Positions 12,418 through 24,900 of a stretch of 64,000 nt of DNA are shown here, piece by piece; position 1 is the first letter of the stretch, and the number at the start of each line of letters is the position of its first letter. The stretch lies in assembly GCA_013399115.1 (NCBI GenBank), contig VXAA01001243.1:62255-126254 (forward strand). The letters run 5' to 3'. Made by a program: the position numbers and the translations under genes. The stretch comes from Anseranas semipalmata. Lineage: Eukaryota; Chordata; Aves; Anseriformes; Anseranatidae. The notes beneath the pieces were generated by a model. It saw nothing but the letters and a program-made list of their open reading frames with translations. It ran no database searches and was not told the origin of the DNA.

Positions 12418-12543
12418 GTGCATGGACTCAAGCAAACCAAAACAATGAATCCATTCACTACTTCCCATCGGCAGGCAGATGTTCAGCTGCTCCCAGGAAA
12501 GCAGGGCTCATCACATGTAATGGTTTCTTGGGAAGACAAATGC
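12418..12543 (-). mobile_element. LTR fragment of the same avian ERV family, broken by the gap
   Basis: The plus-strand run from about 12425 to the gap ('catcggcaggcagatgttca', then 'ccaggaaagcagggctc', then 'cttgggaagacaaatgc') matches the middle of the LTR family seen at 1924-2456. It is in the same minus-sense orientation, near the R/U5 side. In better copies the next bases are a C-rich stretch, which is where the assembly fails here. Sequence after the gap does not look like the LTR, so the rest is either inside the gap or deleted. Confidence 0.75.
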
Positions 12544-12678
12544 NNNNNNNNNNNNNNNNNNNNNNNNNNNNNNNNNNNNNNNNNNNNNNNNNNNNNNNNN
12601 NNNNNNNNNNNNNNNNNNNNNNNNNNNNNNNNNNNNNNNNNNNNNNNNNNNNNNNNNNNNNNNNNNNNNNNNNNNNNN
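12544..12678. other. assembly gap of 135 N
   Basis: A run of 135 Ns. The left edge is inside an LTR just before its expected C-rich segment. The right edge is followed three bases later by a 19-T run, so repeat and homopolymer sequence probably caused the gap. Open frames drawn across it are meaningless. Confidence 0.99.
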
Positions 12679-12682
12679 ATTG

Positions 12683-12701
12683 TTTTTTTTTTTTTTTTTT
12701 T
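12683..12701. repeat. poly-T run (19)
   Basis: Nineteen consecutive T just right of the gap. It could be the tail of a retroposed sequence on the minus strand or a simple homopolymer; nothing adjoining decides this. Confidence 0.9.
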
Positions 12702-12912
12702 AATCCTCACCCTGCTATCTCCAGACTGTATGTCCTTATTCCACCATGGCTGGTTCTGCAACCTTGTGCCTGACACAAAATACTTCCCTAGAAAATGGAT
12801 GTTTTCCTGAAATCCATAGCTTCATTAGCCAGTCTTCATTTAATAAGATCTTATGGGGGTCAGAGCTGAGAATTAGACAATTTCAGTGAAGGTCATGCAT
12901 GATACTAGGCCT

Positions 12913-13170
12913 TGTTGAGGTGGCTATTTACGTGTTAGTGCAGCCCAGTATGTGATTAGCCTTCGATGCTGCAAGGCAACACTGCTTATTCACATTCCAT
13001 TTGTCTCTCCAAACTCCCAGGCCCTTTTTTATGTAGCTGCTACCTACTGATGGGGTCCTCAGATGTTACAAAGATTTTCTGTCTGAGGTACAGAACTTTG
13101 CATTTGTGTTTGTTGAAGTTCATGAGGTCCCTGTGGTAGGCCAGTTCCTCCAGCTGCTTGAGGTCCTGGC
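12913..13170 (-). mobile_element. CR1 LINE relic, antisense ORF2 fragment
   Basis: The plus strand shows antisense CR1 blocks in order: TGAGGTGGCTATTTACG, 'gtgcagcccagtatgtgatt', 'gcatttgtgtttgttgaagt', 'tcatgaggtccctgtgg' and 'tgcttgaggtcctgg'. It is more diverged than the copy at 1087-1785 and covers a shorter part of the reverse-transcriptase C-terminus. Both ends are truncated. No open frame survives. Confidence 0.8.
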
Positions 13171-13557
13171 AAACAAATCTCTGAACCCATCTATGAATAC
13201 TACTTCAGAGCAGAGTCTGAGAGAATGGGAATCCACAGAAGTGCAGGGTTAGTTAAATACGATTGTTATTCATGCTGAACACTGTTGTGGGTATGTCTCA
13301 GACATAAACAGTCCCCCGTGTAGAAGCAGAAACTGGACGACAGTCCTTTTCTGAAAAGTTTCTACTCTACACAGAGAGACATCACACTGGTATAAGAGAG
13401 ACTGATGGGCATGCAAAAAAAAAAAAGAAATAATGAATGAACAATGATCTATATAACAGTAGTTGTGAAAGTGTAACACGACCAAACCATTGCAATTTTG
13501 TAAGTATTTTGTGCACCTGGTTTCAAGCTCCTTCCTCCTCCTTGTGGAGGGTCTGTA

Positions 13558-13783
13558 TGTACTGAGTCTGGCTGGGATGGAGTTAACTTTCCCCACAGCA
13601 GCTCATACAGTGCTGTGCTCTGCACTTAATTTACCCTTATTCTGCACATAAATTATCCCTGTATCAACCCATGAGCCTTTTTCTTTCACATCATACTTTC
13701 TTCCCCCCCCTCTCCCTTTGAGGAGGGGGAGTGAGAGAGCGGCTGTGGTGGAGTTAGCTGCTCATAAGGGTGAAACCACCACA
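13558..13783 (+). mobile_element. internally deleted avian ERV LTR, plus orientation
   Basis: This is a 226-base version of the same LTR family in the opposite orientation. It starts TGTACTGAGTCTGGCTGGG and ends GTGAAACCACCACA, keeping the family termini. The U3 start (GATGGAGTTAAC, CAGCAGCTCATACAGTGCTG) and the U5 end (TATCAACCCATGAGCC, then GGAGGGGGAGTGAGAGAGCG) are present. The promoter-containing middle is missing, so it should not be able to start transcription. The flanking five bases are CTGTA on the left (13553-13557) and CTGTG on the right (13784-13788), a 4-of-5 match. Five-base target duplications fit ERVL-type integration, but short matches can be chance. Confidence 0.75.
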
Positions 13784-14423
13784 CTGTGTGGATAAATATG
13801 CTAAAGACTTGGAGGAGCCTAAATGCTGTAGAAAGAGAAGGAATACATTGCCTGAGACAGACAGCCTTTCAACTGAACTTTAAAGGAAGAGAGATGGAGG
13901 AAAATGCAGGAAATTTACAGAAAGGTTTCTATAGATTTTCCAGAGGAAAACATATATCGTTGTAGTATAAAACATTTTTTTACTCTAGTGAAGTATTATG
14001 GGCTAGAGCTGGCTGGAGAATGACATTTTAATTCTGTGAGAAATTTTGAGGTGGCAAAATATCTCATTCTTCCACATCGAAATTGCATCAGGTACATTTT
14101 TGTTTTGAAGTGAGCCAATTTTCTGGACCTTTTAATCATTCTCCTTTTTTCTGAAAGTGACCATAAGACCCAGCTAGACTTCAAAAACTTTCCTGCTGGG
14201 AACTTCATCAAAACCAGTGTTCCCACAAATTCTGCTTTCCTTCAACAGAACAGCAAATTTAAGCCCAAAAGACATATTTCTTTTAAGAGGGTCTGATGAT
14301 ACTACAAATGGTACAGGCAGAAAGAAAACAAATCAAGGAGGATAATTATTCTCAGGAATATTTAAAAATGATTCTGAGTTGCTTCAGAGGATTCAGTCGT
14401 GCATTCTGCCATGGATATAGGGG

Positions 14424-14449
14424 CGCGCACACACACACACACACACACA
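14424..14449. repeat. (CG)2(CA)11 dinucleotide repeat
   Basis: Alternating purine-pyrimidine run with two CG units leading into eleven CA units. Such tracts can adopt Z-DNA. Confidence 0.97.
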
Positions 14450-15886
14450 GCTGCCCAAAAGATAGATGGAGAGACATCAGTCTGCAATGCCCTACTCTTG
14501 GGAAAGCAAAGTCCTAACTTTGCTATGGCACAACTGCATAAATATGGCTAAAGCTTCTGAGGCAACTGTTTTGTGATTCAAAGAACTGTGAGAAAGTACA
14601 TTTGAGTATTGCCATGCAATATAATGGTAGACAGAAGTAAGATGTGACTAAGGAATAGGTGTCAATACAAAGATTGACGAGGAAAAAAGAAAAAGAAAAA
14701 AACAGTATGGAAAGATATAAAATGCTAAAGGAAAAACAGGGGTGTAAGACAATTCCATGACTCTGAAGCCCCATTTCAGGGAACAGCAGATACCAGCCCT
14801 TTCCCATCTGGCTAACTACTGGCTGCTAGCAAAGACTCACTGGCTGTCTTATCCTGGTAACAAGAATGTGAGTACTTAGACTAGTAGCTTGTTAACGCTA
14901 GCTATTGTTTGTGTGTGATACCCAACAAATGACAGCTTTATACTTTGAATTTGTATATAGCTGCCTGAAGACTCAGTACATGGCAAAAAGGGCCCCCCAA
15001 AAAGTGCCCCTGTGATAGACAGATGGTTCATCAGTTACCACTGCTGATGACCCTGTTGAGTACTGCGAATAAATTTGTTGTTTAAGAACGGCAGTAGAGT
15101 TCCTACAGGCAAGTGGAGGCATAAATAAAGTTTAGTGACCTTGGGAGTAAATCTCTTCTGAAGAAATTCTGGACTCATTAGTAAGATATATGTGTGTTGT
15201 GGGGAGACACTTCGAATCCTCTTTGACAGAGAAGGAAAAATGACCCTCAGAGGTCTTGCAGTCTGTTTAGACAAGTCAGTCAAAACTTATAAAGTTAGCA
15301 TGGAGTGCATTACAATGAAGAGACACGTAGCTCATTTACAGGTTGCACACAGTATAAAAACACACATGATTTCAGTAAATATATGCGCAAATACGGATGA
15401 TAAGATAAAATACCTATCTGCGCGGACATACTATTATGCACTGTGGTAGCACATTACACTGTCAAGCCATCTGAACATTTGCTATAGTCCCTATTCAGAA
15501 TTCAGCCATCAACAAACCTGTTAATGATCTCCAGTACCTGTGGGGAAATAAATGCAGAGTACTATGAAAATATAGTGAAAATTGGTTGGGAGAAACCGAA
15601 AGACTGGATGTTATGGGCAAGAAAATAAAAACAGAGCAAGCATTCACAGAACTGTGCAGCAGAGAGGTAGTAAGTTACGTAAACACGATGTCAGGTTAGG
15701 GAAGACAAATAATGAGTGCTGTAAATAGGCTACCCTTAAGCATAATAATGGGCTGTACTTTTAAACTATCATAACCTGAGGGCCTCACCTAATTTTCATG
15801 TGCATTTAGATTTGCCTCAAGAAACTAAGTTTTAATTGCTGCTAAGTTGCCCCAGGCTTGATTATCTCTTCTATTATAAAAGAAAA

Positions 15887-15907
15887 GGGGGGGGGGGGGA
15901 AGGGGGG
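15887..15907. repeat. G13-AA-G6 run
   Basis: Thirteen consecutive G, two A and six G. It could fold as a G-quadruplex in principle. Its exact length is prone to sequencing error. Confidence 0.9.
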
Positions 15908-18900
15908 AAATGTCACAATGTATCTTTATTTACATTTAAGCAACTGCCAAGAGAAGACCTTGCTAGTATTACAAAATGGAATATACATTATTTAAACACT
16001 TAAATGTAATAAACATAACATAATGCACCTGTTCAAAATCTGTTTGGGATTCAGGAAGTGGAAGGGAGAAATTGCTTCGGTGTTTAATGAAATGCTTGAT
16101 ATATATGCATATATTATTTCCCATGTAATTACTGACGTATGATCCATTTACTTGGTATGTGCTCATACATCTTCTGATAACAGTAAGCCACTTTTAGGGC
16201 TTGTTTCCGTGTTGCCTGTGTTGAACCCAGGCTGGCGAGCTTCCCTTTGGTTTGCCAGGTCAGTCCTCGGCAAAGAGAATCGGAACAGATGAAAAGAAGC
16301 AGCGAGGTGACTGACTGTGTGAAGCACCACAGAGAAAATATGTCATCCTCTAGTGCTGGCTTGTAGAAAAGGGGTTCCAGTCCTGTTCCTACAGGGCTGC
16401 TTACGCCACTTAACAGCGCCTTAAGCCAGCAGTATGCAGAGAACTGAATCAGTTATGCTGAAGTCAGCACAGACTTGCTAGTCCCCTGTCAGCACAGCCT
16501 CTCGTTCCTGTTCTCCCCGTGTGGAGGAGAGGAAGCTGAATGGACATGACTGAAATCCTTTGTTCTGCTCTTCCCAAATCCAGGAAAAGACATTCTATTA
16601 ACTGATGTTAATTGCTAATGATTTCTGTATTGAAAGTATTGCAGTTACACATATGAAGTTTGAACTTTACATTGGGATCTAAGAGAAGGTAAGTCATACG
16701 GTATGTGCAGAGGGAAAGTTCAAATTATAGATTTTTAAGTAACTAACTTTGAATTTTGATATTATAATTACACTTTCCAGTTGAAGAATATAAAGCCTAA
16801 TACCACATACTAGAGTATCACTAATAAATCCTTCTGCAACAATGCAGAAAGTTCAAACTTGCATTGTTCCAAGTGGTTTTCTATGATGCTATTAATAGCT
16901 GTGTTACAAAGCAGAGGAGTTTCCTGCACTACACACACATATCTGTACTATGCTATTCAGATACATATTATTTTCATGGAAATATGAGAAGGAGTTGCAG
17001 GATTCTAGTAATTCAACAAACGTGATAACTAAAATGCATATAGGAAAAAGACAAAGGAACAAAGTAACATATGAAGATATTCTGCGAGGTAGAGAAATCA
17101 CATCTGAAAACTTAAAATAATTAGACTCTTCATTGCACAGAATGCAAAGCTTTGCAAAGAAAAAGTATTTCTGCAAGACACTAAGAACAGTGAAAAATTC
17201 TTTGCTTCTGAGTGATGAGACTCCAGCAATCATTTCCAAGGGAAATCAGGAGAAAACAAATGGAAGAAAGAAGTGATTGGCTGCCACCAAAACTGAAGTA
17301 TTATACATATTATTTCTGTAAGTGTCACTCATTTTCAGACTGTTAGTATATATATTAATTACAAATATATGTTTATCTCTAGTATTCTAAGCTTTAACTT
17401 TTTTTCCTTTGCTAACAGAATGGTAGGAGAAATAAAATACACCATAGAGCAGCTCTAAGATATTTAGCTACAAAAGCTAATGAGTTATCAGCAGTAAGCA
17501 AGGACAGCACTGTATGAAGATAGTGTTGCTTCTTGGAAAAGGCAAGGACACTGCAAATTGCAGTTCTCTTTTCTATTCATTCTTGCATACTTCTCGTATA
17601 TGCCGTAAGAGCTGCAATTCTTTTCAGCGTGTTAATATTGCTTATTGGAGAAAGCACACAGCACTTCAAAAAGAATACTTATATTCCCTTGAAGTAACAC
17701 AAGAACATAAAATAGCACTGGTGTGGTCTTGGCCCAGCTGAACTCCATAGTAAAATCTCTATCGACTTCAAGGAGACCAGCAGTGGATCTGTGTTGTTGT
17801 AAAAACATCCTATTTGCCATTCAGAGGTTTATAAGATGCCATGGAGGAATGCCCAGTTCAAACTTGCTAGTATGTGCCAGACCCATCCACTTGTGTCCTG
17901 CCAGCTCTGCTTTGAAAGCGGGGAACTGACTGGGTCTCTTTTCTTGAAGCAGCATGCAGAAAAGCCCCTGTACACTCCTGTAGCTCTAGCAGCTCTCTAA
18001 TAGGCATCTCAATTCTGCCTTCAGGCAGATATAGGGAAATAGAGCTTTCCTCCTTTGTAAGGCTAAGCAGGGATAAAACACAACCGAGTCATTAGCAAAC
18101 AAAGCACGCGTTACAGCAGTCATCTCAGGCAATAAATCACTTTGCAAATTGTGTTACGAAGATGCTTATGAATCAAAGAGCACCAAATCCAACCCTTATT
18201 TCAGCTGAAGAAACGCTGCCACCGAGGAGAATATTGCGCAAGGAATGAACTTGACCTAGACTCACAGTCACCTAGAGTCCTTGGAAAGACCACTCCTAAG
18301 AGCTGTTTCTGCAAAGTGAAATGGCATGGGTGCAGCAGTGAGACACAGAGAAAGGAGGAGGACAGTAGTTAAGACTTTTCTATATGAAAGAAAATTCACT
18401 GACTATGTCCTGGAGATTTCTGCCCATTTTAAAATTTAAATTAATCACACAACTCAGCCCTTGTTTCTCATATCGGCACTTTGTTGCCTTAAAAGTATTC
18501 CATAGCTAAGCTGATTAGAAAAATAAAAGCTTTTTTCTCCATCCCATCTTACTAAAATTAATTTTTGTTGAAGCAGAGAGAATAATATGAACTTCCACAT
18601 AATCTTTACAATAGAACTGAAGGTCTGGCTTGGCAGCCAGATGTGAAAAAATTGGTGAATTTCTTAGAAAAATATGTATCCTCTGAAAAAAGGTAAAAGA
18701 GGCGGACAAGAAAAAAAGACAGTATTAATATCACATTGGCAATTAAAGGAAGATGCTTCACCTACCTTGAAGGTAAAATTTATCCATGCTGCGTATAAGT
18801 AGAATGGCCACCCAGCCTGAGTTCTGAGAGGATTTTTCCCCCTCCAGATTCTGATTTTTTTTTTTAATGGGGTGCAGGTGGGACAATAAAATGTTTAACC

Positions 18901-21900
18901 AGTGCCGTTTTAAAACCCCATCACAACCCTGAAACCAATGCACTAAAACACTCAACAACACCCACTAGACAAGGAGCCATAGCTGGATGGATGTCCTAGA
19001 ATGGCCAGTAGTGGCAGGCAACCTCTACGAATTCATTCCAATTTTTACAGGTTAATCAAGTTTCTAGTACGTTCTGCTCATGAACTAGAAGTCAGTCGAG
19101 ACATATGACAACCAAAATAATTAAATTTCCCCTAGTAACAGAAAGTGATAATTATAGACTTTTCAAAAATCAAGGGAAAATCTTAAAATGTTGAAGGCAT
19201 GATGTTAAGAGACTGATGCCTTCCCCTCCACCTGCCAAAAAAAAAAAAACAACAAACCAACCAACAAACAGCTCTCTCCAGTCTTCGAGTTTTGAAAAAC
19301 TACGGTTAGATGTCCCATCCTCTCTTCTTCCAACATTTTTTCAGCTACCATGTGTCTAACTCTGATGATACTCTTTTCTGTGATTTGGTCCCAGATTTAT
19401 ATTATCTTTGATTATCTACATGTCATCTGGTTCGCATGGTCCTTTGTTCTGCTGATGTCCCACCTCTTGACTTGCAGTTATTCAGGTTTTTATTTCCCCA
19501 AATCACTTGAGGAGGTGCATTGGACTGGGTAAACCAAAGTCCACTATACACTGGGGTATTTTGTGTAGCTTTTGGTCAAGCTGCATAAAGAAATTACTAG
19601 AACTCTCCCAACAAAGTCTGTTGGTTCATTTCAGTATTTTTAAAGCAGCCAGTCATCAAGGTACCTGAACATCTAAACACATTCATACTTTCAAACATTT
19701 ATCGAAATTGAAGCAAATGTTTATACCTTTTAAACTTCACTGTTAACAATGAAAAAATTTCAGAGCAAAGTAAAGTAGGTCAAAAAAAGCTCCAACTAAA
19801 GAAAAAAGCTTGTAATTTGGAAAAAAAAAAAAGCCTTTCCCCTGTTGACTGAATGCGTATGTCTTAACTACAGCTGTACCCATCTCAGAAATGAATACAC
19901 GTGTATGTAGGGCTGATGACAGACAGATTAGCATACCATCTTAGGAAGACTGAAGATGAGAGATTCTCTCTCACTGAAGTGGCAGGAGAAGGATTAACAT
20001 ACAGTAGGGAACTAATGTCTCCTAACGAACATAAAAGCTTCATAAGAAAGAACTTAAGCCTAGAGATATGTGACTCATTGAAATCTCAGTTTACTATCAA
20101 TTCCAAAAGGGAAAAAGAAAAAAAAAAAAAAGAAAAAGGAGAAGGAACTGAAAATACTTTTGGTCTTAATTTTCAAATTGAGAAAATAAATAGATTTATT
20201 TTAGTGAAGGAAAATGAATGCTTGATTTCAATGTTTTCTGTTTAGATTTGGTTTGATATTTCTTGCAAAAATGAAAGACATCAAAGAGCAGATGGCAACA
20301 GGGAAAAATAAAGAAAAATTTTACTCTGCAAAGCAATTTCTGTGTCAGTTCTTTTATCAAAACTCTACTGAGGTCAGTGACAAGCTAATTCTGACCTGGA
20401 GAGGGCTTTGGCTTGCAATCCTGATAGCAGGTGTATGAGAAACTGCGCTAAGAGACTACCTGAGATCACGCTCACCAGATGGGACAAAAAGGATGATATT
20501 GTGTTGGAGATTCAGATACTGGAAGGCAGTAAGGACTGGAGACAGTCACTGCCAAGTGAGAATCTACTATTAGAAAGGGAAAGGCATATGGCACAATCAA
20601 GTGCTTAAGTGTGCTTAACAGAATGTGAAACAAAGCATTTAAATGATCTTTATAAATGTGTGGGGCAGGGTCCTCTAGTCAATAGGTACATAAACCCCTG
20701 CTTTAGTACCAAGGATGGGGTAGGAATGTGCATATGGAGGAGGGTTGAGATCCCTCTTTCACTGAAAGCTCCCAGCTAGGTGAGGTTCAAAATGCTGGCA
20801 AGCAACATTTTCTTGTTATCTTCTACAGTTTAAATTTAGAAAGATTCCTCTGAAGTAAAAAAAAAAAAAAAAAAGTGTAAGAGCTTGGTTTTTTTTTTTT
20901 TAGGAGGGTGCAACATGGCTGTAACATGTCTAGAGGCCGTTTACCTTTTTTTTTTTTTTAAGCAAATGCAATACCATTACCTGTAAATGCTGTCTAAGCT
21001 TTCCCCTAGTATTAGAGAGTGAAGTTAGGCCTTTTGTGATATTTACTACTACATTTACCTAGTCTCATTATATCCACAGTCTCTCATGGACTTGAATCTG
21101 CTTTCTCCAGAGCTAGACTGATTTTGACTGAGTTTCTCCCTCCTCAAATGATTCTTTTGGTCATTTGAGTGAGTAAAGAAAAGCCTAGGCAAGAGAAATA
21201 ACTAGGTGACGAAGCAACTACCGGCTATCTGTGCTTAGCACATGCTAGGGGGCATGCAAATCTGTATCTCAACAAAAGCAAGGTATTTCTTTCTAGGATT
21301 AAGAAAATGTACAGTGTTCTGCAGCTACATTGACCGTATTACTGGTATATCACATACCTGTCCGTTGTAGAAGCACATAATCCTGAAATGAAAAAGCCCC
21401 ACATGAAATATTGAAGGCTGAACAATTTTTGTGCAAATTATGCTGGAACTGCATAACCATGTTTCCTTTATTGGGAGGATGCTATTTAGATTGTATACTT
21501 TTCAGTGCACCTGTATTTTGTCTGCATGCAGCCATGTGCAGCACCTCAGTCTGAGATAGTCAATATCAGCAACTCCCAGGTCTGCAAGGAAGCTGGCAGA
21601 AACACGTTTCATTCATTGTCAAATTCTTATACTGTAGGAATGTATGTTGCATAGTGCAGACTTCATAACAGACAAAAACTTCACTTCTAACTGCCAATAC
21701 CCATTTTGTTTTAAAAGTGATGTTTTCTCTTAAGAAATAGTCTCATTGTACCAATTTCCCATTTTTAGATACTGTGCTGTATTACTGGTTCTTGCTGACA
21801 CAACAGCTCATTCACCAGATCTTTCCATTCAGTACCTTCCTATTTTTTTCCTTCCTTAGTCCATCCCTCTCATCATCATATGACAATTTCTAGCCCATAA

Positions 21901-24900
21901 AAGTATAGTTAAACAGCAAAGCAAAGCCCAGGCAACACAAAGTATGTGATTAGGTTCTCTGTTACCCTTTGAAATATCTGCCATATGTAGCCAATAAAGA
22001 AGCAGAAATTTCAGACAGATATCTTATTGCTGCAATTTCCTATTTTCCATGAGTCAAGTAGATCTTAATGTAACAGACTCTTTTGCATTTTCTCGCCATT
22101 TAAAGGGAAACAGTACCAGTAATGAGCAAAGGTGCTACAGTGGAGTGTGTGGAAAGGGGGGCTGTTACATTGAAGCTTCCCAGTTAATGCTGTCAAGTGC
22201 AGCACAAGCTGTCCCTCATCTGATATCGTCATGGTAGTTGTATGGCTGTGAACCACTTCACAGGAGAGATGAGTCAATTCCTACATCACTGAAGAAATGT
22301 GAAAGTCCAAAGTTGACTGATTTGGAACTAGGGGCATTGTAGAACAAGTTTCAAAACGCACAGAAGCGTTACCAGAGAATCATTTCTCTCTCTTGAAATG
22401 GAAGATTTTGGAATTTTGTACCATGCATTAGTTCTTCCCAAGCTTAAAAGTTACATGAGAAACTGCAATAAAAGAAAAAAAAAAAGTATTTATGTGAAAT
22501 ATGATAAAATACCTTCTCTCTTACAGAAGGAGTAATGAAAGGAGCATTGTTTGTGAATAATATCTACCTTTCCTGCTGTGACTGTGTGCTTATTTACACT
22601 TCTAATCAACTGGATACCAAAACTGATTTTCTGTTAGCCAGCTCTGAAATTCTCATAAACTGAGTAAGTGCACAAGATGTCCATGACTTCAGTGTTTCAA
22701 CTGTGATCTTTTCTGATCTAGGGCAGAAACCAGTTTCCTGGTATGGTTCCACGGTATTCTCAAGTAAGAGGAACAAGAAGTGTGTTGCACAGAATAAGGA
22801 ACATACTGCAGAGACTTGGAGGTGATGAAACCTCTCAGTTTTTCCTCATTATCTAGCCTGTCTCCCCACTAAGTGAATTTACTGTTATTTCACACTTCTG
22901 TTTAATTATGATTACTGTAGCTCATGGAATAAGAAGCAGTAACAACATCACTGGAAGTCAGGCATTTTGGTTATTACTTACAAATTGTGTCACATTAACT
23001 GGGTAGGATGTTGAAAAATGTGGAAGATGATAACCTGAACTTACTTAAATTCGACACAGGTCAGATGAACTCAGTGAGCAAACAGTGCTGCCGTTCCCAT
23101 CGAAACTGAAAGGAAAACAACAACCAGAATCAGTTTCTGATTTTTTTATTTTTATTTTTTGCCTACATATCACTATAAAAAATGACAGAAATTTTACTCT
23201 ACTTTCATTATTTTCCATACAATTTGTTTAAAGTGTGCATTTGTCAGCATCCTGTGTGCAGTCAGAATCAGTCTTCCCTGCACAGTTTCCTCTGTAATGA
23301 AATTACATATTTACTCAGTGAAAATGATCTGACTTGAAAATGACTTATTTTCATGTGATGGTTTAATTCTGATTTCAAGCCAAATAAGAACATGATTAAA
23401 TTTCAGACCTTTCTACAAATCTTTCATATGTCTCATTCGCTTTAGATATTTCATAGATCGAACTAAGTTGTTGAGAAACATGTATTTTTGATCCACTTTT
23501 ATCTTTCTCACTCAAACTTTCTTTTTTACTCCATTCAACTTTTGCATAATATGTCATTTTTTCACTATCATTGCCATTGGAAATAAGCAAAAAAAAATGA
23601 AGCTCCACATTACCAATTCTGCTTTATGAGTTTGGCTTTCTCATATCAATAAGCATTGAATATGTATGTAACGTACTGCATTAAATAGTCTTGAACTCAG
23701 AACTGAAATCTGTATACAAATGTTTCCAACAGGTGACTGCCTAACAATTAATTTCTGTGTTCCCAGGGAGCTCATATCTCAGCCCTGGTGTGTTAGCTCA
23801 GTGATCATGTGCATGAGGCAGCAGAGCAGAACACTTTCAGTTTTCCCACTCAGATGAGGAGTGCTCATCTGCCATTCAGACAACTCTTCCAGGAACTCTT
23901 TCTGGATTTAAGCCAATATAATTTACAAGTCATAAAAATCAACAAAGTGATGTCAGAGTTTTCAAGCAATGTTCTTTAGAAAAGCCAGGCATACTGTGAT
24001 CTGGTTAGGGTAGTTTCCCAGGTAGGACAAAATTTCACTAAGCTACGAATATTTCTTTCCACTGAAAATCTGAATCACAGTGTGTTGAAAACCACAGGTG
24101 AAGTCTTCCACCAGCAAAATTTACAGAATTTTTGCCACAGATTTTGGTGAAATTAAGTTCTTACCCTCACTACTTGTGCCAAGCTCAAAGCTTTCCCTAA
24201 CAGAACTAAGTATTGAGACATTATTGAAGACAGAGCTGGAAATCCAGTACTGAAGCTTCTTGACCTTCAAAGATGTGGCAGATTCTAGTGATACATTTAA
24301 ATAGCTTTCCATATGTAGATTTACAGCATTTTTTTTTCACAGTTGGGGATATTAGAACAGTATATGAGGGAGCTCTAAAACTGCTGATGTATTCAGTCTA
24401 CAGGTATGGAGAAAGTGCATGTATTTTCTACCATAACTTGATTTGTTATTGATGTTGCTCTGTGCTGCTTTCAGAGAAACCTGAAGTAGAATTAAATCTA
24501 AAATAAAGAATTTATTTTGTTTCCATCAAAATGATAGCTGTGTAACCAAGCTACAGATTTTAGTTAGATGTTATTGTGGATTATGCAATATTCATCACCT
24601 CTTCAAAGATTGCACTTGGCTTAGAAAATATTATAAAATAAATTATACATCCTCTTCCTAACTGCATATTTTATATAACTTTACCAGATACACTTCTACC
24701 TAACATTGTCATTATTAGTATTCACTTAGTATTAGAAAAGAGTGCAAAATTTTGTATTATAGAAGTGGTAGTGAATATTCTACAGCCACTTGCCTTTATA
24801 CAAATGTAAATCACTGACGTATACAAGCCATGATTTTGTTTTCTATTCCATGTGTTTCTTTTTCAGATACTGATTAAAAAATAACTGATGTCCAGAAAAT

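Noticed and set aside
12339..12810. Frames of 144 and 151 codons spanning the gap
   Set aside because: About 45 of the residues come from undetermined bases; the rest is LTR and homopolymer sequence.
19901..20245. 114-codon plus-strand frame
   Set aside because: It depends on an A/G-rich lysine/glutamate run and shows no domain; probably chance.
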